Below, piece after piece: positions 1-8,416 of a DNA stretch of 16,416 bases (positions within the stretch are counted from its first letter, which is position 1; the number at the start of each line of letters is the position of its first letter). Source of the DNA: Hyphochytrium catenoides (lineage: Eukaryota; Sar; Hyphochytriomycetes; Hyphochytriales; Hyphochytriaceae). Where the stretch lies: contig FLMG01004351.1 of assembly GCA_900088475.1 (NCBI GenBank), positions 604-17,019 of the forward strand. Reading direction: 5' to 3'. The notes under the pieces were generated by a model that was given only the letters and a program-made list of their open reading frames with translations, ran no database searches and had not been told where the DNA came from. Made by a program: the position numbers and the translations under genes.

Positions 1-357
1 AGAGAGAACACGGACAGAGCACTAGGGAAGGAAGAAAGAGAGAGACATCAGACCATCAACGGCCGCAGCCTAAAGGTAAACCGCCTCTGGTTCTCCTTCC
101 CGCTAGAAGACTAGTCAAGGATCATTCTCGTTCCTCAACCTTCGCCGCAGAGTAACGGCCCCGCTCTCACACACAACGCTGGAGCTGGTCATACTACTAC
201 AGCGAAGGAACACTAAAGGCTGGAGGAGATATGGGTTGAGGGTCAAGGGACCGTTATTACTAAGCCATCACATTGGAGTTGTGTTTGTGCCTGCTGATTC
301 GAGCTCCTTTTGACCGTTTCTTTCTCCAAACAATGTGTGAGAGTAAAGAGGTGCCTT

Positions 358-359
<2 letters not shown>

Positions 360-433
<74 letters not shown>

Positions 434-560
434 TCTCTTCTCTTTCTCTCTCTCCGACTCTCTCTCTAACTCTCTCACTCACTCTCTCTCTCTCACTTTT
501 CTCACAACCCCCTGTCTCTCTCCGCTTTCTCTCTCTCTTTCTCGGTCTGCCTTTTCTCTG
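360..560. repeat. (CT)n microsatellite with degenerate CT-rich shoulder
   Basis: About 61 bases of uninterrupted CT dinucleotide (360-420) are followed by some 140 bases of CT interrupted by G, A and TT. All pyrimidines lie on the plus strand. Open frames through it are low-complexity artefacts. Confidence 0.95.
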
Positions 561-796
561 CTGTCTCTCTTCTTCATTTCTCTCTTTTGCCTTCCCCTCT
601 CCCTCTTCCTTTCCATCTCTCTCTCGCATGCCATTCTGTATCGGGCCCTTGCCTTTCAGTCTTCCTTCCCTCTTCTTATTCTGTAACACGCTACATGCCT
701 ACTTGTCTTCTCTCCTTCTTCCACTCGGGCCGCTCTGGTTCGTTCTCACGCCCTCTTAGTCATCGATAGTGTAATCCCGGAAGGGCCGAAGGAGCC

Positions 797-832
797 TCTC
801 TCTCTCTCTCTGTCTCTCTCTCTCTCTCTCTT
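797..832. repeat. Short (CT)n microsatellite
   Basis: Two CT runs separated by a single G, again with pyrimidines on the plus strand. It lies within the non-coding left flank. Confidence 0.9.
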
Positions 833-1659
833 TTCCTTTTCTCTCGTCACTTTTACCCTCTCATCAGGGGCCTTTCTCTCACCTTTGTACATCATTCTTC
901 TTCTTAGGCTCCTCGTCCCTAACTCCCTTCACAACGTAGAGAAGACATCCTTTATCAGTCATCGAATGGTCTCTTTACAAAGCTTCATCTGATGACTTCT
1001 CCTCTTCTTCGCTTCTCACACGCGTCGTAAGAAAGAACTTTATAAAGTCTTCATTGCAAACTTCTTTTTGACTCTTTTCTGAAGATCTGGTGATGGTCTC
1101 TTCTCTGGCACTTGGTCTTCTTTTTTTCCGCTCTCTGGATAGCTTCTTTCTCTCTATCTCTAGTCGCATCCTCTTCACTATCTCTAGTAGGGGTTCGGCT
1201 GGGCAACTTTCAAACTAGCAGAAGTATCTTGTTGGGAATTCGAAAGGAAGAATGTGACTCAACAGAAGATGTGCTCTTTCTCTCTCTCTCTTTTCCTCAC
1301 TAGCCACGCATGAAGGTAGCATCTAGGAACAGAAAGGGATTATTCTTCTCCTTCAGTTGTCATAAAGGTAGAAAAGAGAGTTGAGATTCCTCCTCCTGCT
1401 GCTTCGATCGTGATAACCTTCGTGGAAGACATCATTGATGACTGATAAAGTGACTAAGTAAAATAACGCAGAGCCTCCATCCTACGGAGGGTAACGAAGG
1501 AGAAGAGAGACAGAGATATCTTTGCGAGAGACAGAGCGAGAGAAAAAGAAAGACCGACGCTATGAAGCCACACCACGCTTGCCATGAGAGGTGTATCGGG
1601 GTAACAGAGGAAACGATCAAAGGCACGAATAATAGAATAAAGTTATTAGGGCAAACATT

Positions 1660-3053
1660 CTAGAGAAGAACGCAGCCATCCTTCTGCTCCCTCGCTCTTC
1701 GTCTCTCTTCTCTCCTCTCCTTTCGACTTTGGCGGCTCTTGTCTCCATTCCCACGCGCTTGGGGATCAGGCACAGGACCACCTTGGAAGGTCTCCGTGCC
1801 GCTCTCGTTGCTCATGACTGAAGCTTCCGTCTGCAGGCGAGTTAGTGTCTTATCTCTAGTCTCATACTTGTCTGTGGAGTATTGAAGGTCTTCTTCCTTC
1901 TCTTCTCCTTTTTCGGCTCTGGACGGAGCCTCGGCAGGAACTCTCTCTTCAGAGACAACTTCCTCCGGCTTCTTTGGTTCTTCTACGACAGCCTCGACAT
2001 TCTCTTCCGAGATAGCACCTTCGGTCTCCTTTGGCTTCTCTGCCTCAGGAGAAGGAGCTACTCGCTCCTCAGTTGTAGGGTTCTCCTTCTCCTTGTTCGA
2101 GGCGGTCTCTTCTATGTCCTTGTGCTGGGTGTCCTTCACTGGAAGGACTTCTTCCTCAGTGCTTTTTGGCTTTTCCATTTCGGCTTCTTCCTCACTCTTT
2201 TTCTCATCGACTGGAGCTGGCTCTGGCTCAGCCGACCTCGCTTTCACATTGGTGGTGGTCCAGGAGGCTTCTCCCTCCTGCCATGTGTTATGAAGAGAGA
2301 GGGAGTCAAAGTCTCCGAAGGGTGCCGAGTGGTTGAGTCCCGGCTCCCATAGAACCTCGATGTCGCCACCTTCCTCCAGCTTCCCTCGCGCGATGAGGAA
2401 CTTGAACTCAATGGGCTCGTCGTCCCGAGGAAGCTGCAGAAAGAAGATACTTCATTAGCAAACGCCTAACTCATTTCCAGATCCTCTCCTTCAAGCCCTT
2501 TCTGAGTATGACCCCACATTGCCCTCCCAAGAGTGCGTGCTGCCTGCCCAAGACCTTGCTAAGTAGGATCTTCTACTACTCTTTCCACTCAGTGTTAGGG
2601 AGAGCTATATTTCTTACTCTTCCCAAAGCCAGTTTTCCTGTCTGCTAACCAGACTGACAGGATGCCTCAGATAACTTCCTGTCCATTGACTTCTCAATCG
2701 TTTTAGTCTCTCCCATCTCTATAAAGCCGGCCTGCTTCCGTCGCCTTACCACGCTAGCTTCTAAGGACACAACCCCTTCAAGCTAACTCCGTGCCTTCTA
2801 TTCCCTCCCAACACATAGACGACGAGGGGCTACAGCTTGACATCTTTGCCTCTCGCCCAAGCGCCTGTTATCGCCTCATGCACATGGCCCTTACCTCCAT
2901 AATTGTCCTCCAGTTCCCCTCATGCCAAGCTAGCGGAAGGGCAGCGTTCAAGTCCCAGTGCCCGAGCTGTGGCTTGTTCCCAACAAGGTAGACATTCTCT
3001 CCCCACTGGGTGTCATACTGGATAGAGAATGTGACCGTCACCGCAGAAGTCAT
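1660..3053 (-). CDS. CBM20 starch/glycogen-binding protein with polybasic CaaX tail
   Basis: Two exons, 3053-2895 and 2433-1660, joined by a 461-base phase-0 intron (donor GTAAGG, acceptor CTGCAG), give 310 residues. The start is the ATG at 3053; the frame is open further upstream but has no other ATG. Residues about 4-95 form a CBM20 fold: VTFSIQYDTQWGENVYLVGN, then LGHWD, GNW near 46-48, EFKFLI at 62-67 and WEPGLNH at 82-88. These include the tryptophans that stack on alpha-glucan in this family, and the intron falls inside the domain. Next comes a long Glu/Lys/Pro-rich, probably disordered linker. The C-terminus is strongly basic (SRKERREERRRAR) and ends in CVLL, a CaaX box whose final Leu favours geranylgeranylation. 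There is no signal peptide and no catalytic domain. I infer a cytosolic adaptor that links starch or glycogen to a membrane. The domain call is firm; the prenylation is predicted. Confidence 0.85.
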
Positions 3054-3430
3054 CTCTGCTTTTCCAGCTTTCGTCAACTCCGTACTCTCTTTGCAAGTCA
3101 ACGACCGCTGCGGGTTAAGCGCGATAGGCGCCGCTCAAAAATTCTGAAGCTTTGTCTCTCAAACTGAAGTGGAGCGCGGAGAAAAAGTGAGGAACTTGCA
3201 ATGCCTCTGCTCCCTGATGCTCTGTCACAAGCACGGAGAAGGGAGAGATACTGGAAGACTATCCTTACACGCGAACTCTGGACAGAGGAGGATCGTCTCT
3301 TCGTCTCTGTTTTCTGGCATTTTGGTCCTCTTCCTCTTCTTCCCCTTTCTTGGCCTCTTACTTACCTTCTCGCTGATCTTTCTCATTTTGCTATACTGTT
3401 CTCTCTCAGCTCTGTTCTCCCTCTCTCTCC

Positions 3431-3431
<1 letters not shown>

Positions 3432-3493
<62 letters not shown>
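3432..3493. repeat. (CT)n microsatellite
   Basis: An uninterrupted run of about 62 bases of CT dinucleotide in the divergent intergenic region, continuing on both sides as imperfect CT-rich sequence. Confidence 0.95.
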
Positions 3494-3494
<1 letters not shown>

Positions 3495-3497
<3 letters not shown>

Positions 3498-3534
3498 AAA
3501 CTCTCAAACTCTCAAACTCTCAAACTCTCAAACT
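3495..3534. repeat. 8-bp tandem repeat, unit CTCAAACT, five copies
   Basis: Five perfect head-to-tail copies of CTCAAACT directly follow the CT run, then the sequence returns to CT. The unit looks like a mutated CT octamer that was amplified. Confidence 0.95.
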
Positions 3535-3538
3535 CTCT

Positions 3539-3574
<36 letters not shown>

Positions 3575-3664
3575 TCTCTCTATCAAACTCTCTTCTCTCT
3601 CTCTCTCTCAATCTCTCTCTTCTCTTTCTCTGTCTCTCTCTTCCCTTTATCAACCTCTCATCGC

Positions 3665-3755
3665 TCTCTCTGTCTCCTCTCTCTGTCTCCTCTCTCTGTC
3701 TCCTCTCTCTGTCTCCTCTCTCTGTCTCCTCTCTCTGTCTCCTCTCTCTGTCTCT
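3665..3755. repeat. 13-bp minisatellite, unit TCTCTCTGTCTCC, about seven copies
   Basis: Six perfect tandem copies of the 13-base unit (3665-3742) and a seventh ending in T instead of C, followed by further CT repeat to about 3804. It is wholly pyrimidine on the plus strand apart from one G per unit. Confidence 0.95.
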
Positions 3756-3769
3756 TCTCTCTGTCTCTC

Positions 3770-3804
<35 letters not shown>

Positions 3805-4505
3805 ATGAGCCATCAGCTTGCTGGTTCGGCCGCACACAACAAGAACCACCTGTGTCGCAAAAGGGCGAGAGTAATAATACCAACTTTGGCACACTATATA
3901 ATGTCCAATAGCTATGTGTGGCATAGTAGTACCCTCAAGACTATCTCCTCAGACCTCCTCCAGGACTGCTCTTGCTGTTCTTTCCTTCCTCCCTTCAAAA
4001 CTGAGCAATATTCTGATCCTGCTTGTCCTTGCTCTTCCTTCCCCCTCTTTTTTACACACTCCTCCACCTCTATAACCCCTCTGTCTTTCAAAGATGCCCT
4101 CATAACACACCGCTTATTGGCTACCTCGATCTGGCTCTGTCTTGCCCCATCCCCACATCTCGCCGTCCAAGCAGCTGCTACTCGTAGCAATGGACAGCCC
4201 ACAGCAGAATCATCAATCCTGTTCATAAAAGCCGTTACCGCCTCTGTTGGATTGTAAGAAGTAAAGATATTGGTTGAGTATCGCCGCTCGCGCGATGAAA
4301 GGCCAGAAGGCGGCATGAGAGCCAGAGAAAGAGCCAGATCTGAAGGGGAAGACTAGCATCTGAAGCTGTGCATCTGCAAGCTTCATATCCTGGAGGGCTG
4401 TCCTCTGTCCTACTGCTCATAAGCTGATGATTGTGAGGGATGCGTGAGCATTGAAAGGAGAGGACAAGAGTGCTCCCTACCACTTGATGTGGTGACTGTG
4501 TGAGG

Positions 4506-5885
4506 ATGAGTAGTGTCAGCACCAAGGATGTAGCGGTGGCTTGTCCTGCTGCTTTCCGTGAACACAAGTACCTTTTGACGGTCCCGGAAGGGCTTGAAGA
4601 CCTAGCCCTTGCAGAAGTTGAAGAAGTTTGTGAGGATCTTGCTGTCCAATGGCAGGGAAGAGGAGTCCTGCTTGTTGACTCTTCATCATCACCTTCCATT
4701 CTCTGTAATCGTCTTCGATCGGTACACGCTGTCTCTCTCTATGTAGTCCATCGTCTCATCGACCCTGCAAGAGCTCCTCTTTCTTCCCTCGAGGATATTG
4801 CCAAGACACTGGACTGGCCCTCCATATTCTCTCTATGGTCTAGTCTCTCCCTCTCTTTCTCCTCTTCTCTCTCTTCTTCGGAACGTGCAGAACCAACAGA
4901 ACCAACATTCCGTGTGACCTGCTACAGGAGAGGCTCGCATCTTTTCAACAGCAGCGAGGTAGAGCGGGCCCTAGGTGCAATTGTGGCTTTCCAGACGGGC
5001 TTGAAGGGCAAGATGAAAGACTTTGATGCGGATGTGGTGGTAGATGTGCGGGATGACCAAGTGACAGTGAGGATGCCGCTGCACCCACGAACTCTTTCTC
5101 TGAGAAACAGAAGAGAGCTGGGAAGGACCACTCTGAACAGGTAACCAAGAGTGACAAACAGTCGTTGTAGAGAAGTGACCCTTGGTGATGAGCTTCTAGT
5201 AGACTTGGTTCTCTCTCTCTTTCTCTCTGTGCCTCTGTTGTTTGTCCCCAGTCTGCAACGTCTTCAAGGTTACGCCTCACATCCCGCGCCATGTCTGCCC
5301 CTTGAAACGCTTTCCTTCGACGTTTCTCTTTTCTCTCTTCCATTCAGCGCTGTAGCTTACTGCGTAGGAAGACTCGCGAACATTCAGCCCGGAATGCTAG
5401 TGGTTGATCCTTTGGCTGGCGTGGGATCCATTCCAATAGAGGTGTCTCTCTCCTGCGGTGACTCCCTCTTCTTAGCGGGCGACATACACTTGGAGTCATG
5501 CCGCAAGGCAACCGCCAATGCCTATCTCCCCTGGACGATACCTTGCGAAGGAACTGAGAAGAAAGGACTTTGTGACGTTGTCCAATGGGACGTCAAAAGA
5601 CTTCCTTTGAAAAAAGACAGCGTTGACATTGTAATCTCCGATCTTCCATTCGGCTTCCGCCACGGCTCTTTCCGACAAAATCAGAGGCTATATCCTGCGA
5701 TGATGAAGGAGTTGGGAAGAGTGATAAAGACTGGAGGCAGAGCTTTTCTTCTTACCACTGAGAGAAAGGTTATGCAAAGAGTACTGGAACAGAAGACAGT
5801 GAAGCCACTCTGGAGAGTGGAAGATGAGAGAAAGGCAGAAGTCGGAGGCTTTCTTGCCTCTCTTTGGATTTTGCTTAGGATCTAG
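4506..5885 (+). CDS. THUMPD3: THUMPD3/Trm14-like tRNA (guanine-N2)-methyltransferase
   Basis: Exons 4506-5140 and 5348-5885 flank a 207-base phase-2 intron (donor GTAACC, acceptor TTCAG) and encode 390 residues. The start ATG has A at -3 and follows an in-frame TGA at 4485. The N-terminus (KYLLTVPEGLEDLALAEVEE, 21-40) matches the beginning of THUMPD3 proteins. The THUMP core follows a Ser-rich insert and runs from FRVTCYRRG (135-143) to about 192. The Rossmann-fold methyltransferase has the SAM-binding motif DPLAGVGSIPIE (232-243), VQWDVKRLPL (290-299) and the catalytic motif SDLPFG (309-314), the THUMPD3 form of the N/DPPY motif. The splice is well supported because it restores the family's TTLxxxLAY-like junction (TTLNSAVAY); without splicing the frame stops at once. 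Human THUMPD3 acts with TRMT112 to make m2G at tRNA position 6, and archaeal Trm14 has the same activity. The same role is inferred here; the exact target base is not shown. Confidence 0.9.
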
Positions 5886-6004
5886 CTTCTACTATCCTTG
5901 GGGATGAAGCATACTCTCTAGCTGGTCGCCCGCTGAGTTCCATTCTCCTGTTTTGCTGGCACAGTCCTTTGTGCAGCACATTACACCCGTCCCCTAACCC
6001 GAAT
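5886..6004. other. Short convergent intergenic gap
   Basis: Only 119 bases separate the stops of the THUMPD3-like (+) and TDP2-like (-) genes, so their 3' UTRs must be very short or overlap. I see no canonical AATAAA in either orientation. Confidence 0.6.
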
Positions 6005-8416
6005 CTAGTCGTCAATGACGACCACCTCTTCTCTCTTCCTTTTGAGACCAGTCTCTCCTCCATTGCTCTCTTTTGCATCCGCCTTCTTACCCTTTATGGA
6101 CGCAGATGAGATTGGAGCGGAGGCCGGTGGAGATGACTTGGAAGTTGATTGGGTTTCTCGGAGTTTGTCGAGGTCTATCAGCCCAAATAGGCCAAAGTGA
6201 TCGGATGGCCAAATCCCTTCTGCGATGGGCTGAACTCCTTGCTGCTCCACAGCTACAATGGCATCTCGCGGGACCTAGAGCGCGGTCATGGTGATTGACG
6301 ACGTGTGATGAGGCGACGACGAGTACATAGTTCTGCTGGCTTGCGGCAGAGAACCTAACCTGCAGTTTCCCCGCCACCGGGCCACCGGTACTAAACAGAA
6401 TCCTGTCGAACCGACTAACATAAGGGCGGTGAATCATCTTGTTCCTGGTGCCATCATACGTGGCCGCGCCTTGTCTGCCTGGACCTTGGAGAGAGCGGAG
6501 GGAACAAAGCAACAATATAGAGACTGGTGTAGGGACACTCGCCGGAGTTGCTCCCTGTCATGATAATGGTGGTCCTTACCATGATGCAGTTGCCACAAGT
6601 CAATCCACCCGTCGCCCAGCCCGGCTGTGGCCTGCGCGGAGAACCTTAGACGGTAGATGGACGAAAGGTGACGACAAGAGTGACCACAAATATTGAACCA
6701 GACGACTCTTTTGGGCACGGCTCTCCTCCGTTTGTGCTCGAAAGATCAAAATGCATCGCCTACCATCTTATAACGATAGACCTCTTCGTCCATGCTTCCC
6801 AGATCGCCACCGTTCCTTGTCCTAACGAGATCCAAAAACTCCACCTAGGGGAGGAAAATGAAGGGTCAGTCAGAAGAAGGAGATTAATGTCGCCTTTTCG
6901 CTAGTTAATCCATTCTGCTCATTCCGCACCTTCTACGCCTCTATCCAATCTCTCTCTTCACTTCTGCTAATAGCTTTCATGCTAAGGCGCATACCACCAT
7001 CAGTAAAGCACTTTGAAATTCATCCTAAGGCTAGCTGCCCAATGCGTATAAAATCTACCTCTACCTGCTTAGCTTCCTTAAGGCCAGAGTAACCAGGGAT
7101 AGCCCGCGCAGGTATATGATCGAACTCTCCGGCCTTTATGAAGCAAGAGGCGTGATAAAACATATCTATTTCCTGTGTCATGCCGTTCGCTGCCAATGGC
7201 TTGAAACCGTGGAGAGGTAGATGCGACGACGAGACGTGAAGCAGCTTAGCACTCCACCATTACGAGGGGTCAGGCGGGACTGGCATCAAACGCCCGCAGT
7301 AGTAGAGAAGAATCTCACCCCTTCACCCTTCTTGACGGCTCGGGTTTCTCCAGCAGGAATCTTTTCTTTGCAAATGCGGCAAGAAGATTTGCCTGCGGAA
7401 GTGTCATACCCGTGAGCAGAGTTCCCTTCCAACCGCTGGGTTGTCGAGAGTCAGAATAAAAGGAACCGCCAGGAAAGTGTGGAGTGCACTCTGAAGGTGA
7501 ATGGCAAGAGCACGTTGATATGCATGAGGACCTAGGAAAAGAAGACAGGAGCGAGCAGATAGCACAAATGCATGGAGACCTGACTTTGCTGCCTCTAGCC
7601 GCTGGAACTGGCTGCCTGTCTCATTCTCTAGCTCTCCATCAAGAACGTTCAAGTCTCCCATAAATACCGCACCCAAAGCACTCTCTTTAGATGCCCTGCA
7701 GTGTACATGAGGCGTAGGTACTTGCTCGACCGGGAGCATACGTACATCTCTCTTAGAAGCGTGAAGCTCTCGTGAAGCTGGGCTCTTCTTCTGTATCTGC
7801 TTTGGGGGAGGCTCTCAAGATGTGAAGTCCCTACCACGAAGGTATTGTTTGAGCCTACGTCAATCTTGAGATAAGTCTTAGCCCCATCAAAAGGACGAGT
7901 CGAGGAGCTACTGGTTGCCACAAAGAACCTTACCTCCATGTAGACCAGCTCTCGGCCCATCTGAGAATTTGGGAAGTGATGGGTCCCAACTTTTATTACC
8001 GGGAGGGCACTCATTAGAAGGCTATAGTAGACTTCTGACCGTGGTGGGCATTGGGCTATGCTAGTATGGAACAACCCAAACCAGTCCTACCCAGGACAAG
8101 GAGTGAACCCATGATTGAAGATGGGCAAGCGGGCAACAAGAACTCTGCTACCTGCCTCTGGAGCAGACTTAGAATCGTAGGTGTGACCTCCTGTAGAGCT
8201 ATGACAGCGGGCTTCAGTGCCTTTATGATCGCTCCGATGGCCTACAAAGAAACGTAAAAAGCGTCATGCTTAGGGCGCATTTCTTCGCGCGAGTTCGGTA
8301 CTATTCCCTAGTGAACTCAGTTCTAAGCTTTCCTTGTGAACACGCACCTGCATTCGAACTTCGAGGTGTACTTCCTCAAACCACACATTGTAGGTCAAGA
8401 GCGAGAGCCTCTTCAT
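6005..8416 (-). CDS. TDP2: TDP2-like tyrosyl-DNA phosphodiesterase with internal PARP-type zinc finger
   Basis: Exons read on the minus strand: 8416-8348, 8241-8152, 8086-7934, 7876-7746, 7695 to about 7580, 7435-7319, 7172-7065, 6844-6764, 6631-6580, 6484-6360, 6241-6005. Phases agree at every junction except the one between about 7580 and 7435, which I could not resolve. Endonuclease/exonuclease/phosphatase motifs appear in TDP2 order: LTYNVWF (catalytic Asn), ALQEVTP (Glu), MGRELVY, TSHLES, GDLNVLDGE, then GLGDGWIDLW, TYDGTRNKM, RFDRIL and PSDHFGL (catalytic His). TDP2 removes topoisomerase II tyrosine adducts from 5' DNA ends. Between GDLN and GDGW, exons 7435-7319 and 7172-7065 encode a zf-PARP finger: GKSSCRICKEKIPAGETR, FYHASCF, IPGYSGLKE (Cys-x2-Cys...His-x2-Cys). 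The tail has a basic KGKK/KRKR NLS and ends EEVVVIDD, a SUMO-interacting-type motif. The ATG at 8416 has A at -3 and an in-frame TAA upstream; extra 5' exons are possible. Symbol by motif resemblance. Confidence 0.8.

Larger units (their letters stand above)
1..1659. other. Gene-poor CT-rich flank, no supportable gene
   Basis: I find no reading frame here with recognisable protein character. The long frames are products of CT/GA simple sequence (Ser-Leu or Arg-Glu repeats). The minus-strand frame ending near 975 is rich in Lys, Arg and Glu and could in principle be the tail of a gene, but it has no motif and mirrors pyrimidine-rich plus-strand DNA. The stretch lies downstream of the minus-strand CBM20 gene and probably holds its 3' UTR. 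Confidence 0.5.
3054..4505. other. Divergent intergenic region between CBM20 and THUMPD3 genes
   Basis: About 1.45 kb between two divergent starts. It must hold both promoters, yet its centre (3420-3805) is almost entirely plus-strand pyrimidine: CT microsatellite and two minisatellites, listed separately. The long plus-strand frames across it are Ser/Leu repeats from simple sequence. I recognise no gene and no clear core promoter; a TATA-like ACTATATAATG at about 3892-3902 is the only candidate. Confidence 0.55.

Noticed and set aside
310-759. Plus-strand frame of about 149 codons, and its minus-strand partner
   Set aside because: Almost entirely Ser-Leu (or Arg-Glu) repeats from the CT microsatellite; no domain and no conserved character.
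975-1178. Minus-strand Lys/Glu-rich frame ending SEEEEKSSDEAL
   Set aside because: Composition follows the pyrimidine-rich plus strand; no ATG at the frame start, no motif and no clear partner exon.
1882-2352. Plus-strand hydrophobic frame opposite the CBM20 gene
   Set aside because: Antisense shadow of the Glu/Lys-rich linker; the minus-strand reading has the CBM20 domain and the splice signals.
3169-4257. 362-codon plus-strand frame, the second longest in the window
   Set aside because: Starts in non-coding DNA and runs through the CT block; Leu/Ser repeats in all three frames show it is a simple-repeat artefact.
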